Assembly: GCF_013113715.1 (NCBI RefSeq)
Contig: NZ_CP053344.1
Location: 2,976,001-3,040,000, forward strand
DNA from: Herbiconiux sp. SALV-R1
Lineage (GTDB): Bacteria; Actinomycetota; Actinomycetes; Actinomycetales; Microbacteriaceae
DNA: 64,000 bases
Reading direction: 5' to 3'
The position numbers were made by a program, and so were the translations under genes. Below are positions 16,913-24,998 of the stretch, in pieces. Under the pieces are notes generated by a model. The model saw only the letters and a program-made list of their open reading frames with translations. It searched no databases and was not told where the DNA came from. Position 1 is the first letter of the stretch. Every line of letters begins with the position of its first letter.

Positions 16913-17935
16913 GTGTCAGGCATCGAAGACGTGGCGAGTCTCGCCGGGGTGTCGAAGGCGACGGTCTCGCGTGCCCTGAGCGGTCGCGGCTACGTGTCGG
17001 CCGACACGCGTCTGCGCGTGGAGGCCGCGGCGTCGAGTCTCGGCTACGTCGTCTCCTCCAGCGCCTCGAGTCTCGTCACCGGGCGCACCAACAACGTGGG
17101 CGTCATCATCCCGATGATCAGCCAGTGGTTCTTCGCGAGCATCCTGGAGGGCGTCGAGCGCGCCCTGCTCGACCGCGGCTACGACCTCATGCTCTACAAC
17201 GTCACGAAGACAGCCGAAGAACGCACCAGGGTGTTCGAGTACTTCCTCGTGCGCAAACGCGTCGACGCGGTGATCGCGGTGACGCTCGAGATCACCCCCG
17301 AGGAGACGCAGCGGATGCTCGCGCTCGGCAAGCCCATCGCGGGCATCGGCGGTCCGCTGGAGGGCATCCCGACCCTCAGCATCGACGACGTCGAGGCGGC
17401 GCGCCTAGCGACCGAGCACCTGCTGCTGCTCGGCCATCGCGACATCATGCACGTCGGCGGCGACGTCGACGAGCAGATGGACTTCCATGTGCACTCCAAG
17501 CGCCTCAAGGGCTACATGGAGGCGCTCACCGGTGCGGGCATCCGCTACGACGAGTCGTCGTACGCCGCCACCCCGTTCGACATCCCCGGGGGCTACCGCG
17601 TGGGCAAGCAGATCCTCGGCGACCCGAGGCGCCGGCCCACCGCCATCTTCGCCGCCGCCGACGAGGTGGCGATCGGGGTCATCCTCGCCGCCCGCGAGCT
17701 CGGCATCTCGGTGCCCGACGACCTCTCGGTGATCGGCATCGACAACCACCCCCTGGCCGAGCTGTTCGGCCTCACCTCGATCGAGCAGCGCCCCGACCTC
17801 CAGGGCGAGCAGGCCGTCGACTGGGTCATCCGCCAGCTCGAGCAGCCCGGCTGGGCACCCCCGGTGAACCATACCGTCCTCCCCGTACGCCTCGTCATGC
17901 GCTCCTCCACCGCCCCACCCCGCCCCCGCGCTTGA
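16913..17935 (+). CDS. LacI-family transcriptional regulator
   Basis: A 340-residue sugar-responsive repressor. The helix-turn-helix IEDVASLAGVSKATVSRALSGRGYVS (residues 3-28) is followed by the hinge helix and a type 1 periplasmic-binding-protein fold (NNVGVIIPMISQWFF to the C-terminus), including PTAIFAAADEVAIGV and LSVIGIDNHPLAELF, where inducer pocket residues lie. GTG at 16913 has AGGAGG eight bases upstream. It is divergent from the sugar ABC operon, and three matching operators lie between, so this is almost certainly its local regulator. The ligand is probably the imported sugar. Confidence 0.93.
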   Translation: MSGIEDVASLAGVSKATVSRALSGRGYVSADTRLRVEAAASSLGYVVSSSASSLVTGRTNNVGVIIPMISQWFFASILEGVERALLDRGYDLMLYNVTKTAEERTRVFEYFLVRKRVDAVIAVTLEITPEETQRMLALGKPIAGIGGPLEGIPTLSIDDVEAARLATEHLLLLGHRDIMHVGGDVDEQMDFHVHSKRLKGYMEALTGAGIRYDESSYAATPFDIPGGYRVGKQILGDPRRRPTAIFAAADEVAIGVILAARELGISVPDDLSVIGIDNHPLAELFGLTSIEQRPDLQGEQAVDWVIRQLEQPGWAPPVNHTVLPVRLVMRSSTAPPRPRA

Positions 17936-17973
17936 CCCCTCGGCGCTCCAGCGCCGGGTCGCCGTTAACGCAC

Positions 17974-18005
17974 GGATGCCCCGAACCGCGAGGTTCGGGG
18001 CATCC
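17974..18005. terminator. Bidirectional terminator between lacI and rplL
   Basis: A perfect 14-bp stem (GGATGCCCCGAACC, 17974-17987, with 17992-18005) and GCGA tetraloop, placed between the converging ends of lacI (17935) and rplL (18023). It can serve both strands. Confidence 0.85.
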
Positions 18006-18022
18006 GATGAGTAGGGCTGAGA

Positions 18023-18412
18023 CTACTTGAGGGTGACGGTCGCGCCGGCCTCTTCGAGCTGAGCCTTGGCCTTCTCGGCGGTCTCCTTGTTGGCGCCCTC
18101 GAGGACGGCCTTGGGAGCGCCGTCGACGAGTGCCTTCGCCTCACCGAGGCCGAGGCTGGTGAGCGCGCGCACCTCCTTGATGACCTGGATCTTCTTCTCG
18201 CCGGCAGCCTCGAGGATGACGTCGAAGGAGTCCTTCTCCTCAACCTCTTCAGCAGCAGCGCCACCGCCGGCAGCGGCGGGGCCGGCAACGGCGACGGGAG
18301 CGGCGGCGGTGACCTCGAAGGTCTCCTCGAACGCCTTGACGAACTCGCTCAGCTCGATGAGCGTGAGCTCCTTGAAAGCCTCAAGCAGTTCCTCGGTGGA
18401 AAGCTTTGCCAT
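18023..18412 (-). CDS. rplL: 50S ribosomal protein L7/L12
   Basis: A 129-residue ribosomal stalk protein that recruits and stimulates translational GTPases. The N-terminal dimerisation helices ([29 protein letters not shown]) are followed by an Ala/Gly hinge and the conserved C-terminal domain [29 protein letters not shown]. Length and composition are normal. It lies 51 bp after rplJ on the same strand and ends in a strong terminator, so it closes the rplJL operon. It is present as several copies per ribosome, so it is expected to be made in excess of L10. Confidence 0.98.
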   Translation of the reverse strand: MAKLSTEELLEAFKELTLIELSEFVKAFEETFEVTAAAPVAVAGPAAAGGGAAAEEVEEKDSFDVILEAAGEKKIQVIKEVRALTSLGLGEAKALVDGAPKAVLEGANKETAEKAKAQLEEAGATVTLK

Positions 18413-18463
18413 GATGTTCTCCTTGTTGTGGTAGTTACTTCAACCGCTGACCCGAGCGTGAGC

Positions 18464-18979
18464 TCAGGAAGCGGACTCCTGCTTCTCGCGCAGCGCTTCG
18501 ACCGTGCGAACGGCCTTCGACAGCGGTGCGTTGAAGAGATAGGCGGCACCGAACAGCGAGGCCTTGAAGGCACCGGCGAGCTTCGCCAGCAGCACTTCAC
18601 GGGATTCGAGGTCGGCGAGCTTGGTGACCTCTTCGGCGCTCAGGGGGTTACCGTCGAAGTAACCGCCCTTCACGATGAGAAGAGGGTTTGCCTTGGCGAA
18701 GTCACGCAGCGACTTGGCGACGGCCACGGGGTCACCGTGGACGAAGGCGATAGCGGAAGGACCGGCGAGTTCGTCGTCGAACGACGAGATGCCGGCGTTG
18801 TTCGCCGCGATCTTGGTCAGCGTGTTCTTCACCACGGCGTATGACGCGTGCTCACGGATGCTTCCGCGCAGCTGCTTGAGCTGCGCGACCGAGAGACCGC
18901 GGTACTCGGTCAGCAGAACGGCGGTCGAGCTCTGGAAGAGTTCCGTGAGCTCGGCAACCGAGGCTTCCTTGTTCGCCAT
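18464..18979 (-). CDS. rplJ: 50S ribosomal protein L10
   Basis: A 171-residue protein that anchors L7/L12 dimers to 23S rRNA. It begins [29 protein letters not shown] and contains [21 protein letters not shown], the rRNA-binding region; the C-terminal helix that binds L12 dimers ends REKQESAS. First gene of rplJL. Regulation is probably autogenous: an L10 leader and an intrinsic terminator lie upstream. Confidence 0.98.
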   Translation of the reverse strand: MANKEASVAELTELFQSSTAVLLTEYRGLSVAQLKQLRGSIREHASYAVVKNTLTKIAANNAGISSFDDELAGPSAIAFVHGDPVAVAKSLRDFAKANPLLIVKGGYFDGNPLSAEEVTKLADLESREVLLAKLAGAFKASLFGAAYLFNAPLSKAVRTVEALREKQESAS

Positions 18980-19180
18980 GGCGCTCCTAGTAATCGATAG
19001 TGTCGGCCGGGACGACTACCTGAGCGCTCGCCGTTCGGGAGAACGGAAAAAGCTCCGGCACAGGAGGCCGGAGCTCGGAGAACAGCACGGATGCTGTGAT
19101 TCTTGCTTCGTACACCTGCGCAGGTCTTCGCTGTCGCGAACTTTAGGTCTGAGCGTGTGCACAGACGACCGGCGGTCTTT
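18980..19180 (-). ncRNA. L10 ribosomal protein leader with attenuator
   Basis: The minus-strand leader contains GCGAAGACCTGCGCAGGTGT (about 19115-19140), which resembles the conserved L10-leader core bound by L10(L12)n. It is followed by an intrinsic terminator with AGCTCCGGC/GCCGGAGCT arms (19051-19075) and a five-T tail (19047-19051). A second small hairpin, CCGTTC/GAACGG, spans 19031-19046. Arrangement implies premature termination when free L10 is abundant. Recognition of the leader is by eye. Confidence 0.65.
19047..19075 (-). terminator. Intrinsic terminator/attenuator before rplJ
   Basis: Nine-base-pair stem (19051-19059 with 19067-19075), 7-base loop and a run of five T on the minus strand. 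It is the only classic T-tailed terminator I saw in this window and lies between promoter region and rplJ, so it acts as an attenuator. Confidence 0.85.
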
Positions 19181-19196
19181 GGCCTCGACAAGAATA

Positions 19197-19240
19197 GACG
19201 ACCCGCGCATCCGGTGCAAATCGCGGATGCGCGGGTCGTC
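19197..19240. terminator. Terminator after the small membrane protein gene
   Basis: A perfect 17-bp stem (GACGACCCGCGCATCCG, 19197-19213, with 19224-19240) and 10-base loop, starting 18 bases after the stop of the small gene at 19259. It insulates the rplJL promoter from upstream transcription. Confidence 0.85.
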
Positions 19241-19258
19241 GTTGCGGGTTCGAAGCGG

Positions 19259-19423
19259 CTAGACCCTGCGGTTGCCGCTGATCATCCGCACGAGGAAGAC
19301 GATGACAGCGAACACCAGGAGGATGAGGCCGACCCAGAGCAGGAAGTTCAGGGACGACACGAATCCGCCCGTGAACAGCAGGACGATGGCGATCACGGCG
19401 ATGATGATGAGCAGGATGTTCAT
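19259..19423 (-). CDS. Small two-helix membrane protein (54 aa)
   Basis: A 54-residue protein, MNILLIIIAVIAIVLLFTGGF at the start and RMISGNRRV at the end. It has two hydrophobic helices (residues 2-22 and 26-45) separated by a short SSLNF turn and a basic C-terminus, so both ends are likely cytoplasmic. Such tiny two-pass proteins are common in actinobacteria, but I do not recognise a family with a known role. ATG at 19423 has only a weak GGGGG-rich site upstream. It lies 60-90 bp after the histidine kinase and has its own terminator, which supports it being a real gene. Confidence 0.7.
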   Translation of the reverse strand: MNILLIIIAVIAIVLLFTGGFVSSLNFLLWVGLILLVFAVIVFLVRMISGNRRV

Positions 19424-19484
19424 GCTGGCGACCGTACCCCCGTTCAGGGGTCAGCGGATTCTCACCCAAGGGGGTTGACAGATC

Positions 19485-19508
19485 GTTCTTCGTCACGTGA
19501 CGACGAAC
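19485..19508. terminator. Palindrome after the histidine kinase gene
   Basis: Inverted repeat with perfect core CGTCACGTGACG and flanking GTTCT/CGAAC, beginning five bases beyond the kinase stop at 19513. It has no loop, so it may be a weak terminator or a protein site overlapping the promoter of the small gene. Confidence 0.45.
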
Positions 19509-19512
19509 GCAC

Positions 19513-20943
19513 TCACCTCGTCGCGATGAGGGGAAGCGCGACGGCGAACACCGTCTCCCCCGGCCTGCTGGTGACGGCCACCTCGCCGCCGTGGGCGTCG
19601 ACCACCGCCTTCACGATGGCGAGCCCGAGACCCGTGCTGCCGGCGTGACGGGAGCGTGACGAGTCGCCGCGCACAAAGCGCTCGAAGAGCGTGGGCAGCA
19701 GCGCCTCCTCGATGCCGGGGCCGTCGTCGGCCACCGTCACCACCGCGAGCTCCCGCCCGTCGGGGTCGGAGGTCGCGGCGACGCCGACGCGCACGGTCGT
19801 TCCGGCGGGGGTGTGCACCCGCGCGTTCGCGAGCAGGTTCGCGAACACCTGGTGCAGCCGCAGGGCGTCGCCCGAGACCGAGACGGGTTCCTCGGGCAGG
19901 TCGAGCTCCCAGTGGTGGTCGGGCCCCGCGACGTGCGCGTCGCTCACCACGTCGACCAGCACGAGCGAGAGGTCGACCTCGTCGAGGGCCAGCTCGGGCT
20001 TCGCGTCGAGCCGCGCCAGCAGCAGCAGGTCTTCGACCAGGGTGGTCATGCGCGTGGCCTCCGACTCGATGCGGCCGAGCGAGTGCGACACCTCCCCCGG
20101 CAGTTCGGGAGCGGTGCGACGGGTCAGCTCGGCGTAGCCGCGGATCGAGGCGAGCGGGGTGCGCAGCTCGTGGCTCGCATCGGCGACGAACTGCCGCACC
20201 TTGTTCTCGCTGCGCTGCCGGGAGGTGAGGGCCTCTGCGACGTGTTCGAGCATCCGGTTGAAGGCAAGACCCACCCGCCCCACCTCCGAGCGGGGGTCGG
20301 GGTTCGGCACCCGTTCGGCGAGCGCCACGTCGCCGCGGTCGAGCGGCAGCTCGGCGACCCGGGTGGCCGTCGCGGTGACGCGGTCGAGCGGGCGGAGCGC
20401 CAGCCTGATGATGAGGAGACCGGCGACCCCGGCGATGATCATGGCCCCCACCGTGACGGCGACGATGGTGACGATCTGCTGCGAGAGCGTGCTCGTGACG
20501 TCGGAGAGCGGCAGGCCCGTGACGATGATCGCGCCGTCGCTCGTGATGACCTGCGACTCGATGCGGTAGCCGCCCAAGTCGTCGATGGTCACCGTGGTCG
20601 GCTGGCGGGAGGCCGTCAGCCCGTCGAGGGCCGACAGCTCGGCGGTGGTGAGCGCGAGCGCCTCCCCGCTCTCGTCGAGCACGAAGCCCTGCGTCGCCTG
20701 TCCGCCCGTGACGAGCGCCACCATGGTGCCCGCCGACTGACCGAGGGTGAGCCCACCCTGGGGGCCCGGGCCCTGGGCGCCGGTGAGAGCCCCGAGGGTG
20801 CGGTTCGAGGCCTCGCGCAGCTGGTCGTCGAGGCGGTTCACCAGGAAGCCGTTGAGGGCGACCGTGCTCACCACGCCGATGATGACGCCGGCGAGGGCGA
20901 TGAGACCCAGCACACTCAGGATGAGCGTGCGGCGCAGTGTCAC
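19513..20943 (-). CDS. OmpR-type sensor histidine kinase
   Basis: A 476-residue kinase starting at GTG 20943, which overlaps the regulator's stop (GTGA). A first helix (about 6-28), an extracytoplasmic sensor of about 130 residues and a second helix (about 150-175) lead to a HAMP segment (LRPLDRVTATATRVAELPL). The phosphoacceptor box is ADASHELRTPLASIRGY; the ATPase has NLLANARVHTP (N box), VADDGPGIEEALLPTLFERF (G1/F box) and GSTGLGLAIV (G2). All catalytic motifs are present. It should phosphorylate the regulator encoded just before it. The signal is unknown; no known sensor domain is recognisable. Confidence 0.93.
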   Translation of the reverse strand: MTLRRTLILSVLGLIALAGVIIGVVSTVALNGFLVNRLDDQLREASNRTLGALTGAQGPGPQGGLTLGQSAGTMVALVTGGQATQGFVLDESGEALALTTAELSALDGLTASRQPTTVTIDDLGGYRIESQVITSDGAIIVTGLPLSDVTSTLSQQIVTIVAVTVGAMIIAGVAGLLIIRLALRPLDRVTATATRVAELPLDRGDVALAERVPNPDPRSEVGRVGLAFNRMLEHVAEALTSRQRSENKVRQFVADASHELRTPLASIRGYAELTRRTAPELPGEVSHSLGRIESEATRMTTLVEDLLLLARLDAKPELALDEVDLSLVLVDVVSDAHVAGPDHHWELDLPEEPVSVSGDALRLHQVFANLLANARVHTPAGTTVRVGVAATSDPDGRELAVVTVADDGPGIEEALLPTLFERFVRGDSSRSRHAGSTGLGLAIVKAVVDAHGGEVAVTSRPGETVFAVALPLIATR

Positions 20944-21713
20944 AGCGCCGGCTTCAGCATGTACCCGGCACCGCGCACCGTGTGGATCATCGGGGTGCGG
21001 CCGGCGTCGACCTTCTTGCGCAGGTAGGAGATGTAGATCTCGACGACGCTCGACTTGCCGCCGAAGTCGTAGCTCCACACCCGGTCGAGGATCTGCGCCT
21101 TGCTCAGCACGCGCCGCGGGTTGCGCATGAGGTAGCGCAGCAGCTCGAACTCGGTGGCGGTGAGCTCGATCGGCTCGCCGTCGCGGAAGACCTCGTGGCT
21201 GTCTTCGTTCAGCTCGAGGTCGCCGACCGTGACGATCGGGTCGTCGGCGTCGGCCACGACGAGGGTGGAACGACGGATGAGGCCGCGCAGGCGGGCCACC
21301 AGCTCCTCGAGGCTGAACGGCTTGGTGACGTAGTCGTCGCCCCCGGCGGTGAGCCCGGCGATGCGGTCGTCGAGCGCGTCTTTCGCGGTGAGGAAGAGCA
21401 CGGGGGTCTCCTGCCCGTCGCCGCGCACACGGTTGAGCACCTGAAGGCCGTCGATGTCGGGCAGCATGACGTCGAGCACGATGACGTCGGGGCGGAACTC
21501 GCGGGCGATGGTGAGCGCCTGACGCCCCTCGCTCGCGGTCTTCACCTCCCAGCCCTCGTAGCGGAGGGCCATCGAGAGCAGGTCTGTGAGCGTGTTCTCG
21601 TCGTCGACGACGAGCGCCCGCACCGGCGAGCCGTCGGCGCGGCGCAGCCGGGGCTGCTTGGCCGCCTGGGAGGAGTTGCCGGAGCCGGAGAGGAGAGAGC
21701 CGTCGAGAGTCAC
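20940..21713 (-). CDS. OmpR/PhoB-family response regulator
   Basis: A 257-residue DNA-binding regulator. A disordered leader of about 30 residues precedes the receiver RALVVDDENTLTDLLSMAL (acidic pair), DVIVLDVMLPDIDG (phospho-Asp), LTAKDA (Thr switch) and DDYVTKPFS (Lys). The C-terminal winged helix includes LTATEFELLRYLMRNPRRVLSKAQIL and SYLRKKVD, ending RGAGYMLKPAL. GTG at 21713 is preceded by GGGAG. First of the two-gene operon with the kinase; similar to PhoP/TcrX-type actinobacterial pairs, though target genes are unknown. Confidence 0.93.
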   Translation of the reverse strand: MTLDGSLLSGSGNSSQAAKQPRLRRADGSPVRALVVDDENTLTDLLSMALRYEGWEVKTASEGRQALTIAREFRPDVIVLDVMLPDIDGLQVLNRVRGDGQETPVLFLTAKDALDDRIAGLTAGGDDYVTKPFSLEELVARLRGLIRRSTLVVADADDPIVTVGDLELNEDSHEVFRDGEPIELTATEFELLRYLMRNPRRVLSKAQILDRVWSYDFGGKSSVVEIYISYLRKKVDAGRTPMIHTVRGAGYMLKPAL

Positions 21714-21820
21714 AACTCCCAGTATTGGCAGTCGGCTATGAGGAGTCTATGAGGCGACACAGATGCGTCTGAGAATCGGGGGATGCGCGGGTGCTGGAGC
21801 GGGTGCGCGGGGCGGGGTCG

Positions 21821-21949
21821 GCACCGGATGCGCGGCGTGGTCCGGTGGGCTGGCGGATGCGCGGGGCGGGTCGGCGCCAGATGCGCGGCGTGGGCCGGTG
21901 GGCTGGCGGATGCGCGGCGCGGGGTCCGTGCCGGATGCGCGGCGTGGGT
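21821..21949. repeat. Tandem repeat, 53-54 bp unit, about 2.4 copies
   Basis: Units start at 21821, 21874 and 21928, each beginning GCNCCNGATGCGCGGCGTGG. The third is truncated. The array lies between the response regulator and the YqaJ-like gene and is rich in GGATGCGCGG. The reading frame through it is open, but its repetitive Arg/Gly content suggests it is not coding. Confidence 0.75.
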
Positions 21950-21985
21950 GACGAGGGTGTCGGCGGGACGGGTGAGAATGGATCG

Positions 21986-22636
21986 GTGACCGACCTCATG
22001 CTCTCCTTCCCCTGGGAAGACGAGCTCGACGTCGCGCCCCCGCCCCCACCGCACCTCACCCGGGTCGTCGCCGAGTCGAGCGACCGGGTCGCGTGGCTCC
22101 GCGCCCGCAGCCGAGGGGTCACCGCGACAGACGCCGCGCGCCTCTCGAGCGACGCGGCCGTGCGCACCGTGGCGTGGGAGAAGTTCCACGGCACCGGCTT
22201 CACCGGCAACGTCTTCACGCAGCACGGCCGCGACCGCGAGCCCGAGATCGCGGCCTGGGTGCTGCGCGAGCACGGCATCGAGCCGAGCGTCGCGCTGTTC
22301 CACGCCGCACGGGAACGCCGGCACCTCGCGACCCCCGACGGGCTGCGCTGCGACGCCGACGGCACGCTGCTGCTCGCCGAGATCAAGACGACCTCGAAGC
22401 CGTGGTCGCGCATCCCTCGTGGGTATCTGCGTCAGGTGTGGTGGCAGCAGTACGTGCTCGGGGCGGAGCGCACCCTCGTGGTGTGGGAGCAGCACCGCGA
22501 CTTCGTGCCCGTCGCGGCCGAGCCGCGCTGCCAGTGGGTCGAGCGCGACGAGTCGGAGATCGAGCTGCTGGTGCGGCGCGCCGACGAACTGCTCGCCTGG
22601 ATGCGCGGCGAACGCGGCGAGCGTCGCGCCCGCTGA
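21986..22636 (+). CDS. YqaJ-like viral recombinase-family nuclease
   Basis: A 216-residue protein related to YqaJ/lambda exonuclease-type nucleases of the PD-(D/E)XK fold. Visible elements: RSRGVTATDAARL (family N-terminal RxxgIgASd-like motif), FTGNVFTQHGRDREPEIAAWVLREHG (Glu motif), LATPDGLRCDADGTLLLAEIKTT (D...EIK catalytic core) and VWWQQYVLGAERTLVVWE. Such enzymes resect DNA ends, and in phages pair with a single-strand annealing protein; none is encoded nearby. GTG at 21986 is chosen because the open frame upstream runs through a tandem repeat; ATG at 21998 is the alternative. It stands alone in the insert splitting the rpl genes. Confidence 0.8.
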   Translation: MTDLMLSFPWEDELDVAPPPPPHLTRVVAESSDRVAWLRARSRGVTATDAARLSSDAAVRTVAWEKFHGTGFTGNVFTQHGRDREPEIAAWVLREHGIEPSVALFHAARERRHLATPDGLRCDADGTLLLAEIKTTSKPWSRIPRGYLRQVWWQQYVLGAERTLVVWEQHRDFVPVAAEPRCQWVERDESEIELLVRRADELLAWMRGERGERRAR

Positions 22637-22860
22637 CCCCGTTGTGACTGCGGCTGCGGCTGCGACTGCGACTGCTGCGGCTGCGGCTGCGCCGCGGTGG
22701 AGCTGCCGCCGACTCGGTGGCCGTCGCGGTCAGGCTGCCGCAGACGCGGCGGCCGTAACGCGGCCAAGCTGCCAACGCGGCCAAGCTACCGCCAACGCGG
22801 CGGCCGTAACGCGGTCAGGCTGCCGCCGACTCGGTGGCTGTGTCGCGGTGGGGTTCGAGG
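22637..22860. repeat. GC-rich degenerate repeats copying the 3' end of the next gene
   Basis: Begins with GCTGCG/ACTGCG hexamer-like repeats (about 22650-22690). CTGCCGCCGACTCGGTGGC occurs identically at 22703-22721 and at 22820-22838, where it encodes the tail of the DUF998-like protein. A 21-bp element (CGGCGGCCGTAACGCGG core) recurs at 22744 and 22794 with one mismatch, and AACGCGGCCAAGCT recurs at 22757 and 22774. Confidence 0.7.
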
Positions 22861-23546
22861 TCTGGCTCGCGGGCCGGGGGTGCGGAGCCACGGGCTGCGG
22901 CGGCGCGATCGACCGCCTGGAAGGCGGCGAGGCCTACCAGCCAGCTGAGGGCGACGGTCGTGGCGACGAGCTCGAGCACACCGCCGAGCTCGGTCGCGAA
23001 GCGCAGCAATGAGAGCAGCCCGCCGAGCCCGGCGATCACCGCCACCACGATCGCTGCCACGAGTGAGAACCGCGCCAGACGCGCCAGGCGCCGATCGACC
23101 GCTGCCTGCAGCATTACGAACGCGGCGGCGGCGAATCCGATGACCGCGCAGCCGGTGTGGATGAGGTCCTGCCAGGTGAAGCGGTCGCCGACGGGCAGCG
23201 GGCAGTACCGCGTGCAGGTGACCTGCGAGGCGATGCCGAAGCACACGGCGGCCACGCCGAGCACGATGCTCGACGGCACGACGGCGAGCCAGCGCACCTT
23301 GGGGTCGAGGCGCGGCGCGATGAGCGCGACGACGAGGGCTGAGAGCGACACCAGCACCATGGCGACCTGGAAGATGCCGGCGGTCGGCTCCTCGGGCGCG
23401 CCCATCTCGCTCACGTAGAGGAAGCGGTCGGCACCCAGGCGGGCCACCCAGATGAGGGCGAGCCCGGTGGCGGCCGTGGCCGCGGCGAGCGCCAGGAGCG
23501 CCGCGGCGAGGAGGTCGGGAACGGGGACGAGGGTGGGTCTGCGCAT
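22815..23546 (-). CDS. DUF998-like membrane protein
   Basis: A roughly 243-residue membrane protein with about six helices: LAAALLALAAATAATGLALIW, GIFQVAMVLVSLSALVVALIAP, WLAVVPSSIVLGVAAVCFGIAS, LIHTGCAVIGFAAAAFVML, FSLVAAIVVAVIAGLGGLL and a final one. Two cysteines in TCTRYCPLP lie in an outside loop. The arrangement resembles DUF998 proteins, whose function is unknown. ATG at 23546 follows GAGAGAG; a GTG at 23579 would add 11 residues without a ribosome site. The hydrophilic tail REPDLEPHRDTATESAAA is repeated at DNA level downstream. Confidence 0.65.
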   Translation of the reverse strand: MRRPTLVPVPDLLAAALLALAAATAATGLALIWVARLGADRFLYVSEMGAPEEPTAGIFQVAMVLVSLSALVVALIAPRLDPKVRWLAVVPSSIVLGVAAVCFGIASQVTCTRYCPLPVGDRFTWQDLIHTGCAVIGFAAAAFVMLQAAVDRRLARLARFSLVAAIVVAVIAGLGGLLSLLRFATELGGVLELVATTVALSWLVGLAAFQAVDRAAAARGSAPPAREPDLEPHRDTATESAAA

Positions 23547-23741
23547 CCGCTCTCTCTCGGTCTCCGGGCGCGAGGTCACTGAATGTTACGACGCGCGGCG
23601 CTTGTTTGCACCCCAGTGACGTGTTGGTAACACCGGTGAATCATTCGGCACCTAGCGTGGAACACAGCCGAGAAGGCTGCGCAGAGCCGCGGGTAGCCCG
23701 AGCCCTCTTCTTGCGTGATCGAGAGCGACGGAAGGCACAGC

Positions 23742-24767
23742 ATGACCGAGCAGTGGAGTGGATCGACGGGCACGACGAGTTCGACCCTGACTCGCGGCAG
23801 CACGATGAGCGCCGCGGTGATCGACGGCTTCGGCGAGGCCTCCGTGTTCAGCGTGGCCGAGGTGCCGATGCCCGTGCGGGTCAACTCCGAGGTGCTCGTG
23901 AAGGTGGCGGCGGCGGGGGTCAACCCGATCGATGCGAAGACCCGTGGCGGTGCGGGGGTGGCGGCGGCGGTGTCGTCGTTCCCGTGCGTTCTGGGCTACG
24001 ACTTCTCGGGCGTGGTGGTCGAGACGCCGTTCGAGGGGCATCCGCTGCGGCCGGGCGACGAGGTGTTCGGGGTCACGTCGACGCCGCGCGGCACCGGGTC
24101 GTACGCCGAGTTCGTCTCCGTGCCGAGCCTGCAGGTGGCGCGGAAGCCGGCGGCGCTGTCGTTGATCGAGGCTGCGGCCGTGCCGTCGGCGGCACTCACC
24201 GCGTGGGGCGTGGTGGTCGACGTGGCCAAGGCGCACGAAGGGCAGCGGATGCTCATCCACGCCGGTGCGGGAGGTGTCGGCCATTTCGCCGTGCAGCTCG
24301 CGGCGTACTTCGGGGCGCGCGTGACCGCGACCGGGAGCTCGCGCAACCAGGCGTGGCTCCGGGAGCTCGGAGCGTCGACGGTGATCGACTACGCCGCCGG
24401 CCGGTTCGAAGACCAGGTGGGTGACGTCGACGTGGTGATCGACCTCGTGGGCAACGTCGTGGCCGAAACCGGCTCGCGGTCGCTCGGCGTGCTGCGACCC
24501 GGCGGGTTGATCGTGAACGTGCCGAGCGGGAGCTGGCCCGGGTTCGCCGAGGAGGCGGCGGCGGCCGGGGTGCGGGCGACTTCGTACAAGGTGTCGCCCG
24601 ACGCGTCGGCGCTGGCGGTGATCGGTCGGCTGATCGATTCGGGCGACGTGCGGGTGCACGTCGACGAGGTGTTCCCCCTCGACCGCGCCGCCGACGCCCA
24701 CCGCGCCATCGAGTCCGGCCACACCCGCGGCAAGCTCGTGCTGCAGGTGGGTGCGCTGCCGTTCTGA
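23742..24767 (+). CDS. NADP-dependent quinone oxidoreductase (zinc-free MDR family)
   Basis: A 341-residue medium-chain dehydrogenase/reductase. The N-terminal GroES-like part has VKVAAAGVNPIDAKTRGG and FPCVLGYDFSGVVVE. The Rossmann part has the nucleotide motif HAGAGGVGHFAVQLAAYFGARVTATGSSRN, whose SSRN stretch suggests NADPH binding. Zinc-ligand cysteines are absent, as in quinone reductases. The ATG at 23742 has GGAAGG seven bases upstream; the first 20 residues are Ser/Thr-rich and poorly conserved-looking, so the start at residue 22 (MSAAVIDGFGEA) is a possible alternative. It is monocistronic and bounded by tandem repeats on the 3' side. Confidence 0.88.
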   Translation: MTEQWSGSTGTTSSTLTRGSTMSAAVIDGFGEASVFSVAEVPMPVRVNSEVLVKVAAAGVNPIDAKTRGGAGVAAAVSSFPCVLGYDFSGVVVETPFEGHPLRPGDEVFGVTSTPRGTGSYAEFVSVPSLQVARKPAALSLIEAAAVPSAALTAWGVVVDVAKAHEGQRMLIHAGAGGVGHFAVQLAAYFGARVTATGSSRNQAWLRELGASTVIDYAAGRFEDQVGDVDVVIDLVGNVVAETGSRSLGVLRPGGLIVNVPSGSWPGFAEEAAAAGVRATSYKVSPDASALAVIGRLIDSGDVRVHVDEVFPLDRAADAHRAIESGHTRGKLVLQVGALPF

Positions 24768-24795
24768 GCCCGCTGCAGTTCCGGGCACGCTGTAG

Positions 24796-24915
24796 TCGGA
24801 TCGCGTCCGCTGCCATGTGAAGTTCGCTGCCCTCGGATGGCGTCCGCTGCTGTCGGATAGCGTCTGCTGCTGTCGGATGGCGTCCGCTGCCGTTGCGTCC
24901 GCTGCCCTCGGAGCA
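24796..24915. repeat. 20-bp tandem repeat array
   Basis: Units of exactly 20 bp (TCGGATGGCGTCCGCTGCTG and variants) start at 24833, 24853 and 24873. Decayed units lie before (24797) and after (24893). The array starts 65 bp after the oxidoreductase stop. Nothing else is seen in 24768-24998. Confidence 0.8.
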
Positions 24916-24998
24916 CTTCCGCGGCGGACCTCACCGGCGTGACGGGAGTGGCGCGACCCTTCACGGGCCGACACGATGTCACCAGCCCACCCGCGGCA

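Noticed and set aside
19143-19496. 117-codon minus frame overlapping the small membrane gene
   Set aside because: Crosses a 17-bp terminator and the rplJ leader region; the 54-residue hydrophobic frame at 19259-19423 is the plausible gene.
21791-21985. 65-codon N-terminal extension of the YqaJ-like protein
   Set aside because: Encoded by the 53-54 bp tandem repeat, rich in Arg/Gly, no conserved features; GTG 21986 fits the family start better.
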